A DNA stretch of 15,000 bases from Actinidia chinensis (GCA_009663005.1 CM018915.1:330001-345000), one strand, 5' to 3'. Positions 1 through 9,264 are shown, numbered from the stretch's first letter. The notes: generated by a model from the letters alone, not told the origin. A program made the numbers and translations.

Positions 1-1262
1 TTTGTCTTTGTTAGGTAAGATTGCACATGTATTTATATTTTTAAAATTATTTTTGCTCACGCACTATAATTACATAGAAAGACATTAGAGTAAAGAGGCG
101 TGTAAAAATATCATCAAAAGCTTAAAATTGATATAAAAAAAAATAGAAAAAACTAATAGTTAAAAGAGAGCTTATATCAAAAATTAAGAGAAAATCAAAA
201 TTTCACCCTCACACAATTCATTAAATTTAAAAGAATCTTAAAAAAGTGTTAAAATATGATCGATCTACCTGGTTGGATTAGAAACATACAACTGCCAATA
301 CATTATTATCTTTTCCCTTATTTCCCGCCGCTCATCATTTGAGGGGGGAAAGGGGGAGTCATGATAACTTAAAACTTGGGGAAAAGAGATTTTGGGAATA
401 AAGGACAATTTGGGTTAGGGTTATGAGTATGTTCTTGATTCACCTAATTTTAGTACATGTGCAAATAGATAGGACAGAAGGTCAAAATGATATTTTTAGG
501 ATTTCTTAGAATTTTTTGTGGTTAATTCAAAATATATTTTATGATTTTTAAGAGAAATCAAATCCATGATTAAAAATAGTTATATAAATAATTTTTTTGT
601 GACATTTTCAACTCCACAATTAAAGTACGCATAAAATTTTTGAATTGTATATGATTTTATGGTATTTTTTTAAAAATAAATCGTGGGTAATTTTTAGCTA
701 TTATGGGATTTTTTTTTTGGCCACAAATACCTTTAATAGTTTTTAGTTAGTTTTCTCAAAAGGGCTCGCTTTCGCCACCGCATCTCATCGTTAAATTTCT
801 TAGTAAATGTTAATAGCACTATAAATTCAGAATATCTTGATTTTCATGTTTTATTGTTGGAGCAAAAATTGCAAAATTGTAAAACGCTTCAAAGGCATGT
901 TACAAATGTCGTTTTTCCTTAAAACGTTATTCGCCCCCATCAATTCTGCGAGAATGGTATGCACTGGGTTCATAGCGAATCACTTCTAGGATACAATGAA
1001 GTCTCATAATCTAATATGTCTGACTGCGTTTGCACAAACGAAATCAGATCAAAATACTTTCAGATTTTTCTAGATAGCTAAGAATTTGAAATTCTGTTTC
1101 TGCAGAAAACAGAATTCATAAACAAGTTTGAATAAGTAATAAAACTATAATTTGACAAAAGAAAAGAGAAGTTCGAAAATAAAGTGAATATTAATTGCTG
1201 CGAAATCTATCAATTTATAAACAGAATGGTACCTTTTCATGAAGAGGTGTATTAGAAGAAGA

Positions 1263-1285
1263 TTGTTAGATTCAAAATCTAACAA
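1263..1285. repeat. Short perfect inverted repeat (10-bp arms)
   Basis: TTGTTAGATT at 1263-1272 is followed by a 3-base spacer and its exact reverse complement at 1276-1285. A transcript could form a tight hairpin. No U-rich tail or gene end is adjacent, so it is not a terminator. It may be a scrap of a palindromic mobile element. Confidence 0.7.
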
Positions 1286-1403
1286 GCACATTTTAACTGT
1301 CATTTATAACAGTAACATTAGCTTTAAATCATGTCCATCCGATCACATCCTTTAGTATTCGACAGTATAAATCGCACCTCTTTAACATTCAATCAAGCCG
1401 TTT

Positions 1404-1429
1404 ATCACATCTTATTATTTAGATGTGAT
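1404..1429. repeat. Short perfect inverted repeat (9-bp arms)
   Basis: ATCACATCT at 1404-1412 pairs with AGATGTGAT at 1421-1429 across an 8-base A/T spacer. It lies about 140 bases from another hairpin (1263-1285), in a stretch without a gene. Function unknown. Confidence 0.7.
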
Positions 1430-1518
1430 TTCCACCATACGATCATGTTAATCTTTATTAACCGTCCGATCGTTGTGATCATCATGAATAAAAAATTAAC
1501 AGTCTTGATCACACGACA

Positions 1519-1590
1519 CACGTGCCACGTGTTCATGTGCCAAGTGCGCCACACGTTCGCGCGTGTGCGGACGGTTGCATCGTCCTACGT
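1519..1590. promoter_or_regulatory. Cluster of ACGT cores with two G-boxes
   Basis: Two CACGTG hexamers lie 7 bases apart (1519-1524 and 1526-1531), and further ACGT cores follow at 1553-1556 and 1587-1590. The local sequence is much GC-richer than its surroundings. CACGTG is the core bound by plant bZIP and bHLH factors and occurs in abscisic acid and light response elements. No gene starts within about 4 kb on the + strand and none was recognised on the - strand. It is therefore either an enhancer-like site, part of an old transposon, or chance. Confidence 0.3.
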
Positions 1591-3109
1591 GTGCACATAC
1601 TTACACCCAAGTATTGTGCCTAATACAGCAAGACAAATAAGTCATAATTGCTAAAACTTAAATATCTTTTCACTTCTTTCTCTTTTTTCAATGTGAGACT
1701 CCAAAATTTTCAAAACATATTACATATATTTAAAAAAATTTCAACATTTATTACAATCATTTGATTTTTTGATAATGATGCATTTTATGTGATAAAAAGA
1801 TCACAAATGAAAAAATTTATAAAAATGAGTTTTTATTACAAAACATCGGAACGTCTTCCCGTGAAACTAAGAGACATGAAAAATTATAGACTAAACATGA
1901 GATATAAGAGTGGGGCAAGACCAACTGCCGTATGAATTTAATATCATTTCATATCTGCAAGATCACTCTATTGAAAAAGTGGCAAAATCGTAATCTTATT
2001 TGTTAGTATATTTGTGATATTATATAATTTTATTTATACAAAATAAAAATGATAATTCTTATTTTTTTAAAAAATATTTTTAGTGTTTTCCTAATAATTT
2101 TTTGAAATTTTTTTTTAGCTTTTTTCTAATATTTTTATGAAAACGCTTTTTATATTAGTGTTTATTATCTATTCACACATACGGTATTCATACTAAATGA
2201 AAGCGCTTTTTGAAAAAACGTTTTTAAAAAAATATTTTTTAAAAAAATACTTAACATGAGTTCCGTAATTAAGTTTAAACAACTCCCATTTTTAGAATAA
2301 AAACTAAAAAGGTATGCGTTAGGAAAATTATCCGAAAATAAGATGTCCGACTGGGAAAATTGCCACCACGGGAGCAGTTCCTATTGTTTCCACTTTCATG
2401 GTCTAGAGAAGTGACGGCGTTAAAGTTGACATAACGACGCAATGAACGAGAGAACGGAAGAGCCATTTTCGGCTTTGAAATAGAAACGTTTTTTGCACTT
2501 CAAATCAGTGGGAACTTGAAATGACGAAAATATCCTACCAAAGCCATTTCATGATACTATTACTTCTTGGAATTTCTCATAGTAGTCCCGTAAAAAATAT
2601 GTGCTTTCGGTTCATAATTTGCGATACAACTCTATTCTTTTTGTCTTAATTAGCTCTAATGGATTGCTTAATGAATCCTAACGGATTCCCTAATCAATAA
2701 AGTAATTCTCATAAATCAGTAAAAATATTTTTTCTTCTCTTTAACAGACCCCTCTTCATTAGATTTGGTAGTCAAAAATCCGACGATCTCTTCTCCCTTC
2801 CTTTCTTCCCATTTTGTGTCCTGGATAGGATCCGTCAAATGCTATTCTTGCATATACTACTCATTTTTTTGAGCACATACTTGACGTGGATCATCGAATT
2901 CAAACTTCATCTCAAATCTCAATACCAAATAGATATATATTCATAAGTTATCGAACTCACCTCCTATATTTAATACACGATTCTATACATTTTTATTAAA
3001 GATGAAGTAACGACAATGGCGATGGGACGAAAGTGATGACGAAGATGGGTGCTCCATGGTATGTGGTTTGAGATATGAGACTAGGGACAACGGGTTAAAA
3101 AGAAAAAGA

Positions 3110-3139
3110 AACCCTACGATTTTATTTATACGTAGGGTT
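3110..3139. repeat. Short perfect inverted repeat (9-bp arms)
   Basis: AACCCTACG at 3110-3118 is repeated as its reverse complement CGTAGGGTT at 3131-3139 across a 12-base A/T-rich spacer. No gene is adjacent. It may be a chance hairpin or a transposon remnant. Confidence 0.6.
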
Positions 3140-4846
3140 CATGTTGTAAATATTTAAAATACTAGGCTATATATACAAATAAAAACGGATGTGGTGCTGG
3201 GTATGGGAGCAAGTACCGATATTCAAGTTTGAGGGTCACACTAGAGTTGTACCCAGTTCGGGGATTTCGCCAAATCTATTCTATTCATTCTCAACAGATC
3301 GATTTGGTTCTTGCCGTATTTGCAATCCCTAATTGCTCTAATTTTTCAATATCAAATGGTCTGGTAGAACATTGGGTTAAATTATTTTTGGACCTTGTGA
3401 TGGTTTGTCCTCCTTATCAGTACTGACCAAGCCGTGTCTGTGAAACATGAGGTTTGACCCCCCTGTTCTATAAGAGGCAAATGCAAGCCTTTTTTTATTG
3501 GTCTAAATTTAATCCTATTGGAGACAAGAATCTTTGTCTAGACTGCATAAAAATAAAATATAAAAAGTTATCGTGGATGAATCTCCACGTTGTTATGTAG
3601 TTTAATAACGTATATTTTTGTAAATGATATTATTTAAAGGATTTGACTCGTAAAAACACAAAAACATGGATTTGCTTGTGACATTTAAATTCTTATTCTT
3701 ATTGTGTTTTTACTTCTTTTGAGTTCGGATTGATTGATGAGCTAAATAGCATTTTGAGACCTTATAAGAATAAATTTTTATTTGAAATGCATTTTAAGTT
3801 TATTAATTTTTAAATTAAATTTGAACGACCTACTATGTTTGGATGGAACCGTGTTATTCAGTTCAAAAGGTTTATTATGATCTCCACCTTTTTGACCTGC
3901 GGTTTGATTTTTTAGGTTTTTATGTGTATATCGATAACGGTCACTTTATCCTATTTGTCTTATAAAAAAATAAATGATTCAATAGTAAATTATACATATC
4001 GTCTTATTTTTAGATAAATATGATAAACTATTGTGACTACAATAATGATTCCATATCAAATCTAATTTATTTATTTTTTTTTTTAAAAAATGATCTAACC
4101 GCCAAGGACCTAAATATAAAAATTTTCAATCCTTGAAGTTGGACATGTGGTAGAAAAAGGAATGAATCCTAAATCCTTGATTCGTTAAAGAATATAAAAA
4201 TTTGAGGTACCATGAGGTCCATGATCATCAAGTTTGATTGATTTCCCATTTGGTGCTATGAAAACAAGACAAACTTCAATTTTTAATAAGGCCGTAAAAG
4301 TTGTATCTTTTGAAAACTATTTTGAATAGCCTTTAAAAAGCATTTTCAAATGGGGAATAGATATCACAGGGTAGGATCACGAAGAAGTGTACTTATAATT
4401 AGTGAAAGATAAAAAGTCTGAGGTTACGATTGTACTCAATACTTGAAGCATAATTTTGTCCATTTAATTGATAAAATTAGTAAATATTTTTTTTATTGGG
4501 CTTCTTTGAAATTGATCATATCTGGCAAGATATAAATTTGGTCTGTTCAACCAAGCCAAAATATATTCGAGCTCGGGGGTCTCGGCTCAAGCCTCTTCGG
4601 CGATTGCTAAGTCTCAAACCCGGGCAAGCTTTGCCCAATTATAAAATAAAAATAATCCGGCTCAAACGTATTCCACGCCCCCATGATGTTTGAGCCTTGG
4701 TTTGGACTTTAAGCTGACCTGCAATTCGGACGAACTTGAACTAGAAATTTTCAATTTTCCTTTTGTTTTTACTTTTGCATGGGATTGGGGTTCTACTTTC
4801 TTTTTCTTCCTCTCTTCCAATCGGATAGGCTTCAAATTGACCCATC

Positions 4847-4872
4847 GGGGCGGGCTTTGGGGGGAGGGAGGG
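4847..4872 (+). promoter_or_regulatory. G-quadruplex motif upstream of gene 1
   Basis: Five runs of three or more G (4847-4850, 4852-4854, 4859-4864, 4866-4868, 4870-4872) are separated by loops of 1-4 bases. This fits the standard G3+N1-7 pattern with one run to spare. It lies on the coding strand about 650 bases before the start codon of the neprosin-family gene. Such motifs can affect promoter opening and replication. Any role here is inferred. Confidence 0.45.
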
Positions 4873-4930
4873 CAATCCGGCGGGATGAATGCACAATTCA
4901 AGTTTCAGATGGGTTTTGGACTTCAACTCT

Positions 4931-4947
4931 ACCCATTATATATGGGT
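4931..4947. promoter_or_regulatory. Possible TATA box inside a 6-bp inverted repeat
   Basis: ACCCAT (4931-4936) and ATGGGT (4942-4947) flank TATAT, giving a TATATAT stretch. It is the best TATA-like sequence upstream of the neprosin-family gene, but it is 575 bases before the start codon and would imply a leader of over 500 bases. The gene may instead use a TATA-less start nearer the (AG)18 tract. Confidence 0.2.
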
Positions 4948-4986
4948 GGGCTCAGACTCGGGTCGGGTCAGACTGGGCCTTGGGCC
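4944..4986 (+). promoter_or_regulatory. Second G-rich block with two site II motifs
   Basis: GGG runs at 4944, 4948, 4960, 4965, 4975 and 4982 include a set (4960-4984) with loops of 2, 7 and 4 bases that fits a G-quadruplex. Within it, TGGGCC occurs at 4974-4979 and again at 4981-4986. TGGGCY is the site II element seen in many plant promoters and bound by TCP factors. Placement about 530 bases upstream of the start codon suits a proximal promoter. Occupancy is inferred only. Confidence 0.35.
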
Positions 4987-5084
4987 ATTTGTTACCAAAT
5001 CGGAAATTTAAATTTTAGAGAGGGCAAATAGGGAAGTGGATTTTGAATATGGAGGGTAAACTAGGAAATGCAGGTGAGTGACGG

Positions 5085-5092
5085 GTGGGACC
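5085..5092 (+). promoter_or_regulatory. Class I TCP-like site
   Basis: GTGGGACC matches the class I TCP binding consensus GTGGGNCC. It lies 430 bases upstream of the start codon of gene 1 and about 100 bases after two TGGGCC elements. A single 8-base match is weak evidence by itself. Confidence 0.25.
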
Positions 5093-5219
5093 TCCCAAGT
5101 AGACAGACAGCAGTGGGAGTGGTCGTGGGTGCGGTGCATTTCTGAGATCACCTTTGGATTCTGATTCCCCCGTTCTCCTTTATTTTTCCGTTCTCTCTTT
5201 TCTCTTTTATCTCCCGTGT

Positions 5220-5220
<1 letters not shown>

Positions 5221-5256
<36 letters not shown>
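5221..5256 (+). repeat. (AG)18 microsatellite in gene 1 leader or core promoter
   Basis: Eighteen uninterrupted AG dinucleotides end 260 bases before the start codon, and a shorter GAGAGAGA tract follows near 5295. GA repeats are common around plant transcription starts and are bound by the BBR/BPC family of GAGA-binding proteins. The transcription start cannot be fixed from sequence, so this may be promoter or 5' untranslated region. Perfect repeats of this length usually vary in length between individuals. Confidence 0.9.
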
Positions 5257-5257
<1 letters not shown>

Positions 5258-5398
5258 CTTCGGCAATTTTTATTGGATTTTTTTTCTGACAAACAGAGAG
5301 AGAACTTTTAGTTTTTGCTCGTGAGGGGTGCGCAGGATAAGATTTAGGAGTGCACACAGAGTACTAGTTAGCAGCAAGAGTCCGTCACTCTTGTGCGT

Positions 5399-5455
5399 AT
5401 GTTAGCTTGTGGCCATAGTGGCGTGGTGGAAATAAGCTCTAGTCTGCACAGCTGA
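5399..5455 (+). CDS. Short upstream ORF, 18 codons
   Basis: An ATG at 5399 opens a frame of 18 codons ending with TGA at 5453-5455, which is 61 bases before the main start codon. Its start context is poor (C at -3, T at +4), while the main ATG sits in ACCATGG. There is no other ATG between the two, so leaky scanning or reinitiation would both allow translation of the main frame. The peptide has no recognised conserved motif. It is a candidate regulatory uORF only if the transcript starts upstream of 5399, which is likely but not proven. Confidence 0.35.
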   Translation: MLACGHSGVVEISSSLHS

Positions 5456-5516
5456 GACTGAGAGGGTCTTGTGAGTTTTTGATTTGGGCTTCTTCAAATT
5501 TGTGGTGGGGTGTACC

Positions 5517-5694
5517 ATGGGAGCTGCTGTGCATTTTAGCAGTGGGCGTTCGAGAAGAAGAGTGGCTGCCGTTCTCTTCTTCTGTGGTCTGATCTCGCTA
5601 TCTTGCGCCGTTAGGTTGCCTGTTTCTAAACAGAAGCTTGAGGTTCAAAAGCATTTGAACCGCTTGAACAAACCTGCCCTTAAAACCATTGAGG

Positions 5695-5737
<43 letters not shown>

Positions 5738-8700
5738 TCCGTTGAATGCAAACTATTGTTTTTTCCGTTTTGCTTCTTTTTCGCCGCTTTTGTCTACCAA
5801 CTTCTGTTTGGCTGCTGAGAAAATGTAACAAAATGGGGAAAAAAATAAATTTGGTACGTGGGTATTTCTTAGTAGCCTTTTTTGTGGGTTAAATTCAGTT
5901 CAAATCAGTGATTTGGTACAAGTTGATTCACTGAGTCGAATGTTATGCTTGATTTATTTCCTTTCCCACATTTTCTGGGCTACCAAACAGGCAAAATTGC
6001 AAAATGGGTATTCTTTTAGTTAATTTTTTGTGAGTTTTTGGGATGTTGAAGTGGCAATGAATTTTAGGATGGTGTTCTTATTCTACTTGTATTTATTTTT
6101 ATTTCCTTTCGTACATTTTCATGGCTACCAAACAGGCAAAATTGCAAATGGGTAATTTCTTAGCAACTATTTTTCCGGGTTTTTAGGCTGTTGGAGTAGC
6201 AATGATTTTTAGGATGTTTTTTCCTCTATTTATCCTGATAATAATGGCCTCCTTTTTACTACACAAATGGGGTATTTAGAAATTTCTCAAAGGAAATAGA
6301 AAAGATATCTTATTTTTAGGTTCTTTTTGAATCATTGAGCAGAGTCCAGATGGGGATATAATTGACTGTGTGCACATCTCTCAGCAACCAGCTTTTGATC
6401 ACCCATTCCTCAAAGACCACAAACTACAGGTTAATCTCTTACTGTAAATCTTGTATATATCTAGCTATGTTTTTTTTTTCCTTCATATTTTCAATGTTTT
6501 TAATTATTATTTTTTATTTGGTTGGTTTCAGATGAGGCCAAGCTATCACCCGGAAGGGCTTTATGATGAGAACAAGGTTGTTACTGAGAACAAAGAAGGA
6601 ACAAAGCTAATTACTCAGCTCTGGCACATAAATGGTAGATGTCCTGAAGACACTATACCCATTAGAAGAACAAAGAAGGATGATGTGCTAAGAGCAAGTT
6701 CAGTCAAAAGATATGGAAAGAAGCATCATAGAAGCATCCCCAAGCCCAGGTCTGCAGAACCTGACCTCATCAACCAAAGTGGTCATCAGGTAATAAATTA
6801 AGAACATGAATCTAATCCTTATTAATGCAAAAAAATAAAATAAATGAAGAGCACTTTTTTCGATCTAACACATTTCTTGATTTGTTTTAGATAGTTTAAC
6901 ATGTTTCTTGATTTGGTTATAATTTCTTTGAACTAAATGCATTTTGTTTCTCTTTGTTTTTTTTTCTTTTTGCCAGCATGCAATAGCTTATGTTGAAGGA
7001 GATAGGTACTATGGAGCAAAAGCAACCATCAATGTTTGGGAACCCAAAATACAGCAGCCTAATGAGTTCAGCTTGTCTCAGCTTTGGATATTGGGTGGTT
7101 CTTTTGGTGAAGATCTCAACAGCATTGAAGCTGGTTGGCAGGTATTTTTCATACTGAAATCCAAGATAAACTCACCTTAAGCGGTGCTTGGATCATGGAT
7201 TTGTGAAGGGATTTACTAAGAAGCAAGGGAAATATTGGGAAAGGAAACGAAGTAAATAACTTAAATTTAGCGTCTTCACTGTATCATCTTCTCGTCTTTT
7301 CCTTTACCATTTCCTTTCTACCCTTCAATCATTTCACTAGTCTATGATCCAAACACCACCTTAGGATGACGATAAAAATACATTTCAGTTGCGTATTTGG
7401 CTCCACTATTGGGTGTCCGATTGTATAATGTACATGATTTCAGGTCAGCCCAGATCTTTACGGTGACAACAACACAAGATTGTTCACTTACTGGACTGTA
7501 AGCTTCCAAAATTGCCCATTTCTTTTTTGGGTTTTGTCATTTTTGCCACTTCTTTAACAAATTTAATGGGTTTTCAATCATCTGTTGTCTATCTTCCAAA
7601 ATTGTAGAGTGATGCATATCAAGCCACAGGTTGCTATAATCTACTCTGCTCAGGCTTCATTCAAATCAACAGTGAAATTGCAATGGGTGCAAGCATCACC
7701 CCAGTTTCTGCCTACCGTGATTCCCAATATGATATCAGTATTCTTGTCTGGAAGGTAAAGTCCAAAACACCCCAACTCGGTCTTACTTGGAACAGTGGTC
7801 ACTGGTCACTAAAATCTTGAGGGAGCATTTCAAGGATGGAATTGAGAATCATTGCATGTACAATAACAAAATGCATCTTTTACAATATCAGGTGGCAAAA
7901 AAGTAGCTTTTCTTGTATTATTGTGGCTAAAAATTAAAAAATACTTTTGGTTTTGGATACTGAGAATCTTTGCACATGCTTTTGGTTACTGAAATGGACT
8001 CTCAATGTGCTTGACAAAGCCATAAAGGGTAGTCTACTTAAAAAGCAATTGGAATGCTAGAGTATTCTTGTTTTGCATTGCGCATCATAAAGCATTGTTA
8101 ACATTGTAGTCTTCTGACTGTTTACGGCCTTGCTTGAGACGGCAGAATCCACTGTCCCGGAACTTGTCCCGATGTCCCGATGTACTCACAACCACTCTAT
8201 AGGTGAGAATCTTCTCAACACGTAAATATCGAGTCAAGGTGCATTGGGCCGGGACAATTATGGCATCAGAGGATACAGTTCTGCCTCCACCGTTATTGAA
8301 ACAAAAGTTTGGCCAAATCAAGTGTTTTTCTGATTTATCTTCTGTTCATTTCCTTATTTACTAATCATCATTTCTGTGTTTTTTTTCCCTTGTAGGACCC
8401 AAAAGAGGGAAATTGGTGGATGCAATTCAGCAATGGGTATGTGTTGGGGTATTGGCCATCTTTCCTGTTCTCCTACTTGGGAGACAGTGCTTCCATGATT
8501 GAATGGGGCGGTGAGATTGTGAATTCGGAGCCTGATGGCCAACACACCTCAACTCAAATGGGTAGTGGCCGTTTCCCTGAAGAAGGATTTGGCAAGTCAA
8601 GCTATTTCAGGAACATTCAAATTGTGGATAGCTCCAACAACCTCAAGGCTCCAAAAGGGCTTGGCACATTTACTGAACAATCCAACTGCTATGATGTGCA

Positions 8701-8773
8701 GACGGGTAGCAACGGCGATTGGGGTCATTACTTTTATTTTGGAGGCCCTGGAAGAAACCCTAATTGTCCATAA
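5517..8773 (+). CDS. Secreted neprosin-family (DUF239) putative glutamic peptidase, 7 exons
   Basis: Exons: 5517-5693, 6343-6429, 6532-6789, 6977-7141, 7444-7497, 7608-7754 and 8396-8773 (stop TAA). They give 421 residues, usual for this plant family. All introns are GT-AG and phase 0. The start is the ATG in ACCATGG, directly before a signal peptide: basic RSRRR at 11-15, then a hydrophobic stretch to about residue 31. Residues about 50-170 match the neprosin activation domain ([26 protein letters not shown]). Residues about 190-418 form the neprosin catalytic domain, with EAGWQV, GNWWMQF, GYWP and WGGE motifs. Neprosin of pitcher plants is a post-proline endopeptidase with two catalytic glutamates. 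E225 in EAGW and E336 in WGGE are the likely equivalents, with E332 the less likely second candidate. C256/C261 and C394/C420 are likely disulfide pairs. N169 and N238 are possible glycosylation sites. I infer an apoplastic or vacuolar, propeptide-activated protease. Substrate unknown. Confidence 0.93.
5695..5736 (+). repeat. (TC)10(AC)11 compound microsatellite at the intron 1 donor
   Basis: Ten TC units (5695-5714) run directly into eleven AC units (5715-5736). The array begins one base after the exon 1 boundary, so the T of the donor GT is the first base of the repeat. The donor therefore reads GAG|GTCTCT, which lacks the usual purine at +3 and G at +5. If intron 1 were retained, the frame would encode Ser-Leu and Thr-His repeats and stop at 5826-5828. 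Confidence 0.9.
5953..6218 (+). repeat. Diverged tandem duplication in intron 1
   Basis: A unit of about 120 bases at 5953-6074 recurs at 6098-6218. Shared landmarks in the same order are TTTATTTCCTTTC, CTACCAAACAGGCAAAATTG, a TGGGTA with a following TTCTTAG-like stretch, GTTG..AGT.GCAATGA and TTTTAGGAT. A weaker partial copy of the middle part appears near 5860-5890. The copies differ at many positions, so the duplication is not recent. Intron 1 (5694-6342, 649 bases) holds nothing else recognisable beyond the microsatellite at its start. Confidence 0.75.
7180..7360. mobile_element. Tourist-like MITE in intron 4, TTA target duplication
   Basis: A 181-base element is bounded by imperfect terminal inverted repeats. 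The first 20 bases and the reverse complement of the last 20 agree at 16 positions, including a shared TTGGATCAT core, and similarity continues further in as TGTGAA-like and GGAAAGGAAA-like stretches. Both sides are flanked by TTA (7177-7179 and 7361-7363). A 3-base TTA duplication with GGTG.TTGG-type ends is the signature of PIF/Harbinger-derived Tourist MITEs. It encodes nothing. It makes up most of intron 4 (7142-7443, 302 bases) and starts 38 bases after the donor. If intron 4 were retained, the reading frame would stop at a TAA (7178-7180) lying on the element's left junction. Confidence 0.85.
7755..8395 (+). other. Intron 6 of gene 1, AT-rich first half
   Basis: This 641-base intron runs from GTAAAG to a T-rich tract and TGTAG acceptor. 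The part up to about 8100 shows no recognisable element. The part 8140-8285 is GC-richer and looks like foreign repeat sequence (listed separately). Open frames on the - strand here are not supported as genes. Confidence 0.8.
8163..8272 (+). mobile_element. Possible LTR-retrotransposon remnant with PBS-like motif
   Basis: TGGCATCAGAGG at 8261-8272 matches the plant primer-binding consensus TGGTATCAGAGC (initiator Met tRNA) at 10 of 12 bases. It follows a CA at 8254-8255, as an LTR end would. Upstream, GTCCCGATGTCCCGATG is a short tandem repeat, and TTGTCCCG (8165-8172) is the inverse of CGGGACAA (8250-8257). No LTR start, second LTR or polymerase frame is visible. This is at most a short decayed fragment and could be chance. 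Confidence 0.3.
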
Positions 8774-9240
8774 AAGCAAAAAAACTCAAGAACAACCTCA
8801 TTACGACACCACCTGTATCATTCAATGTAGTGTATGTCTCGTCTTTCTTCTGTATACCCTCTTTTTAGTTTTTAGGTTTGGTCTGGTAACTGTGATGTTT
8901 TCTTTAGTGGGAAGTTTTGACTCCTTTTTTCACTCAAATTCTCCATGTAAGTGATTGGGGAAGTGGCCAAGTTTCTCAAAAGCTTGAAAGAAACGGGCCT
9001 CATTTTCATTGTATCTTCCTTGTTTGTTTCTTATGAATGAGCGTCTTCTGGTATTGATCTTAGATCCAAATACTACATTTTGAATTGTGGCCACTCAAGG
9101 TAGATTCTTCTTCTGTGATGTATAGAGCATGTTTGTTGTTTGTTCCTATTTGTCAAATGTGATTTCCCCACCAATAAGCGTGTCGTCTCTAGCCAACTGG
9201 GACATTGCATTTGAGGGAATTACAGTACCAACCCAATAAT
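8774..9240 (+). other. 3' untranslated region and end of gene 1
   Basis: Sequence after the TAA stop is T-rich, as in plant 3' regions. The exact cleavage site is not determinable. AATAAA-like candidates are AATGAG near 9036, AATAAG at 9173-9178 and AATAAT at 9235-9240. TTTGTT/TTGT-rich stretches near 9010-9030 could serve as far-upstream elements for the first. The most likely end lies between about 9050 and 9200. Confidence 0.5.
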
Positions 9241-9264
9241 AGTTTCTTTTTTAGGTGGCCTACT

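Larger units (their letters stand above)
1..4840. other. AT-rich intergenic region, no gene seen
   Basis: No reading frame here has the length, composition or recognisable motifs of a plant gene. The open frames of 60-110 codons look like chance. The sequence is rich in A/T homopolymers, especially 2010-2260, where a 15-base motif centred on an A..CGCTTTTT core appears twice 60 bases apart (2137 and 2197). A telomere-like TTAGGGTT occurs at 415-422. The stretch 4560-4700 is GC-richer and may be old transposon debris, but I cannot assign it to a family. Short inverted repeats and a G-box cluster are listed separately. Confidence 0.6.

Noticed and set aside
1331..1654. 107-codon plus-strand frame
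   Set aside because: It has no homology I recognise and lies over hairpins and a G-box cluster. Composition is typical of random non-coding sequence.
4662..5031. Overlapping frames of 79-113 codons on both strands
   Set aside because: They reflect the G-rich, stop-poor base composition upstream of gene 1. No family motif is visible.
5008..5357. Minus-strand frames with long Ser-Leu repeats
   Set aside because: They are produced by reading the (AG)18 microsatellite on the opposite strand and have no other coding features.
8535..8954. 139-codon plus-strand frame across the last exon
   Set aside because: It is out of frame with the neprosin domain, whose motifs are all in the other frame through 8773.
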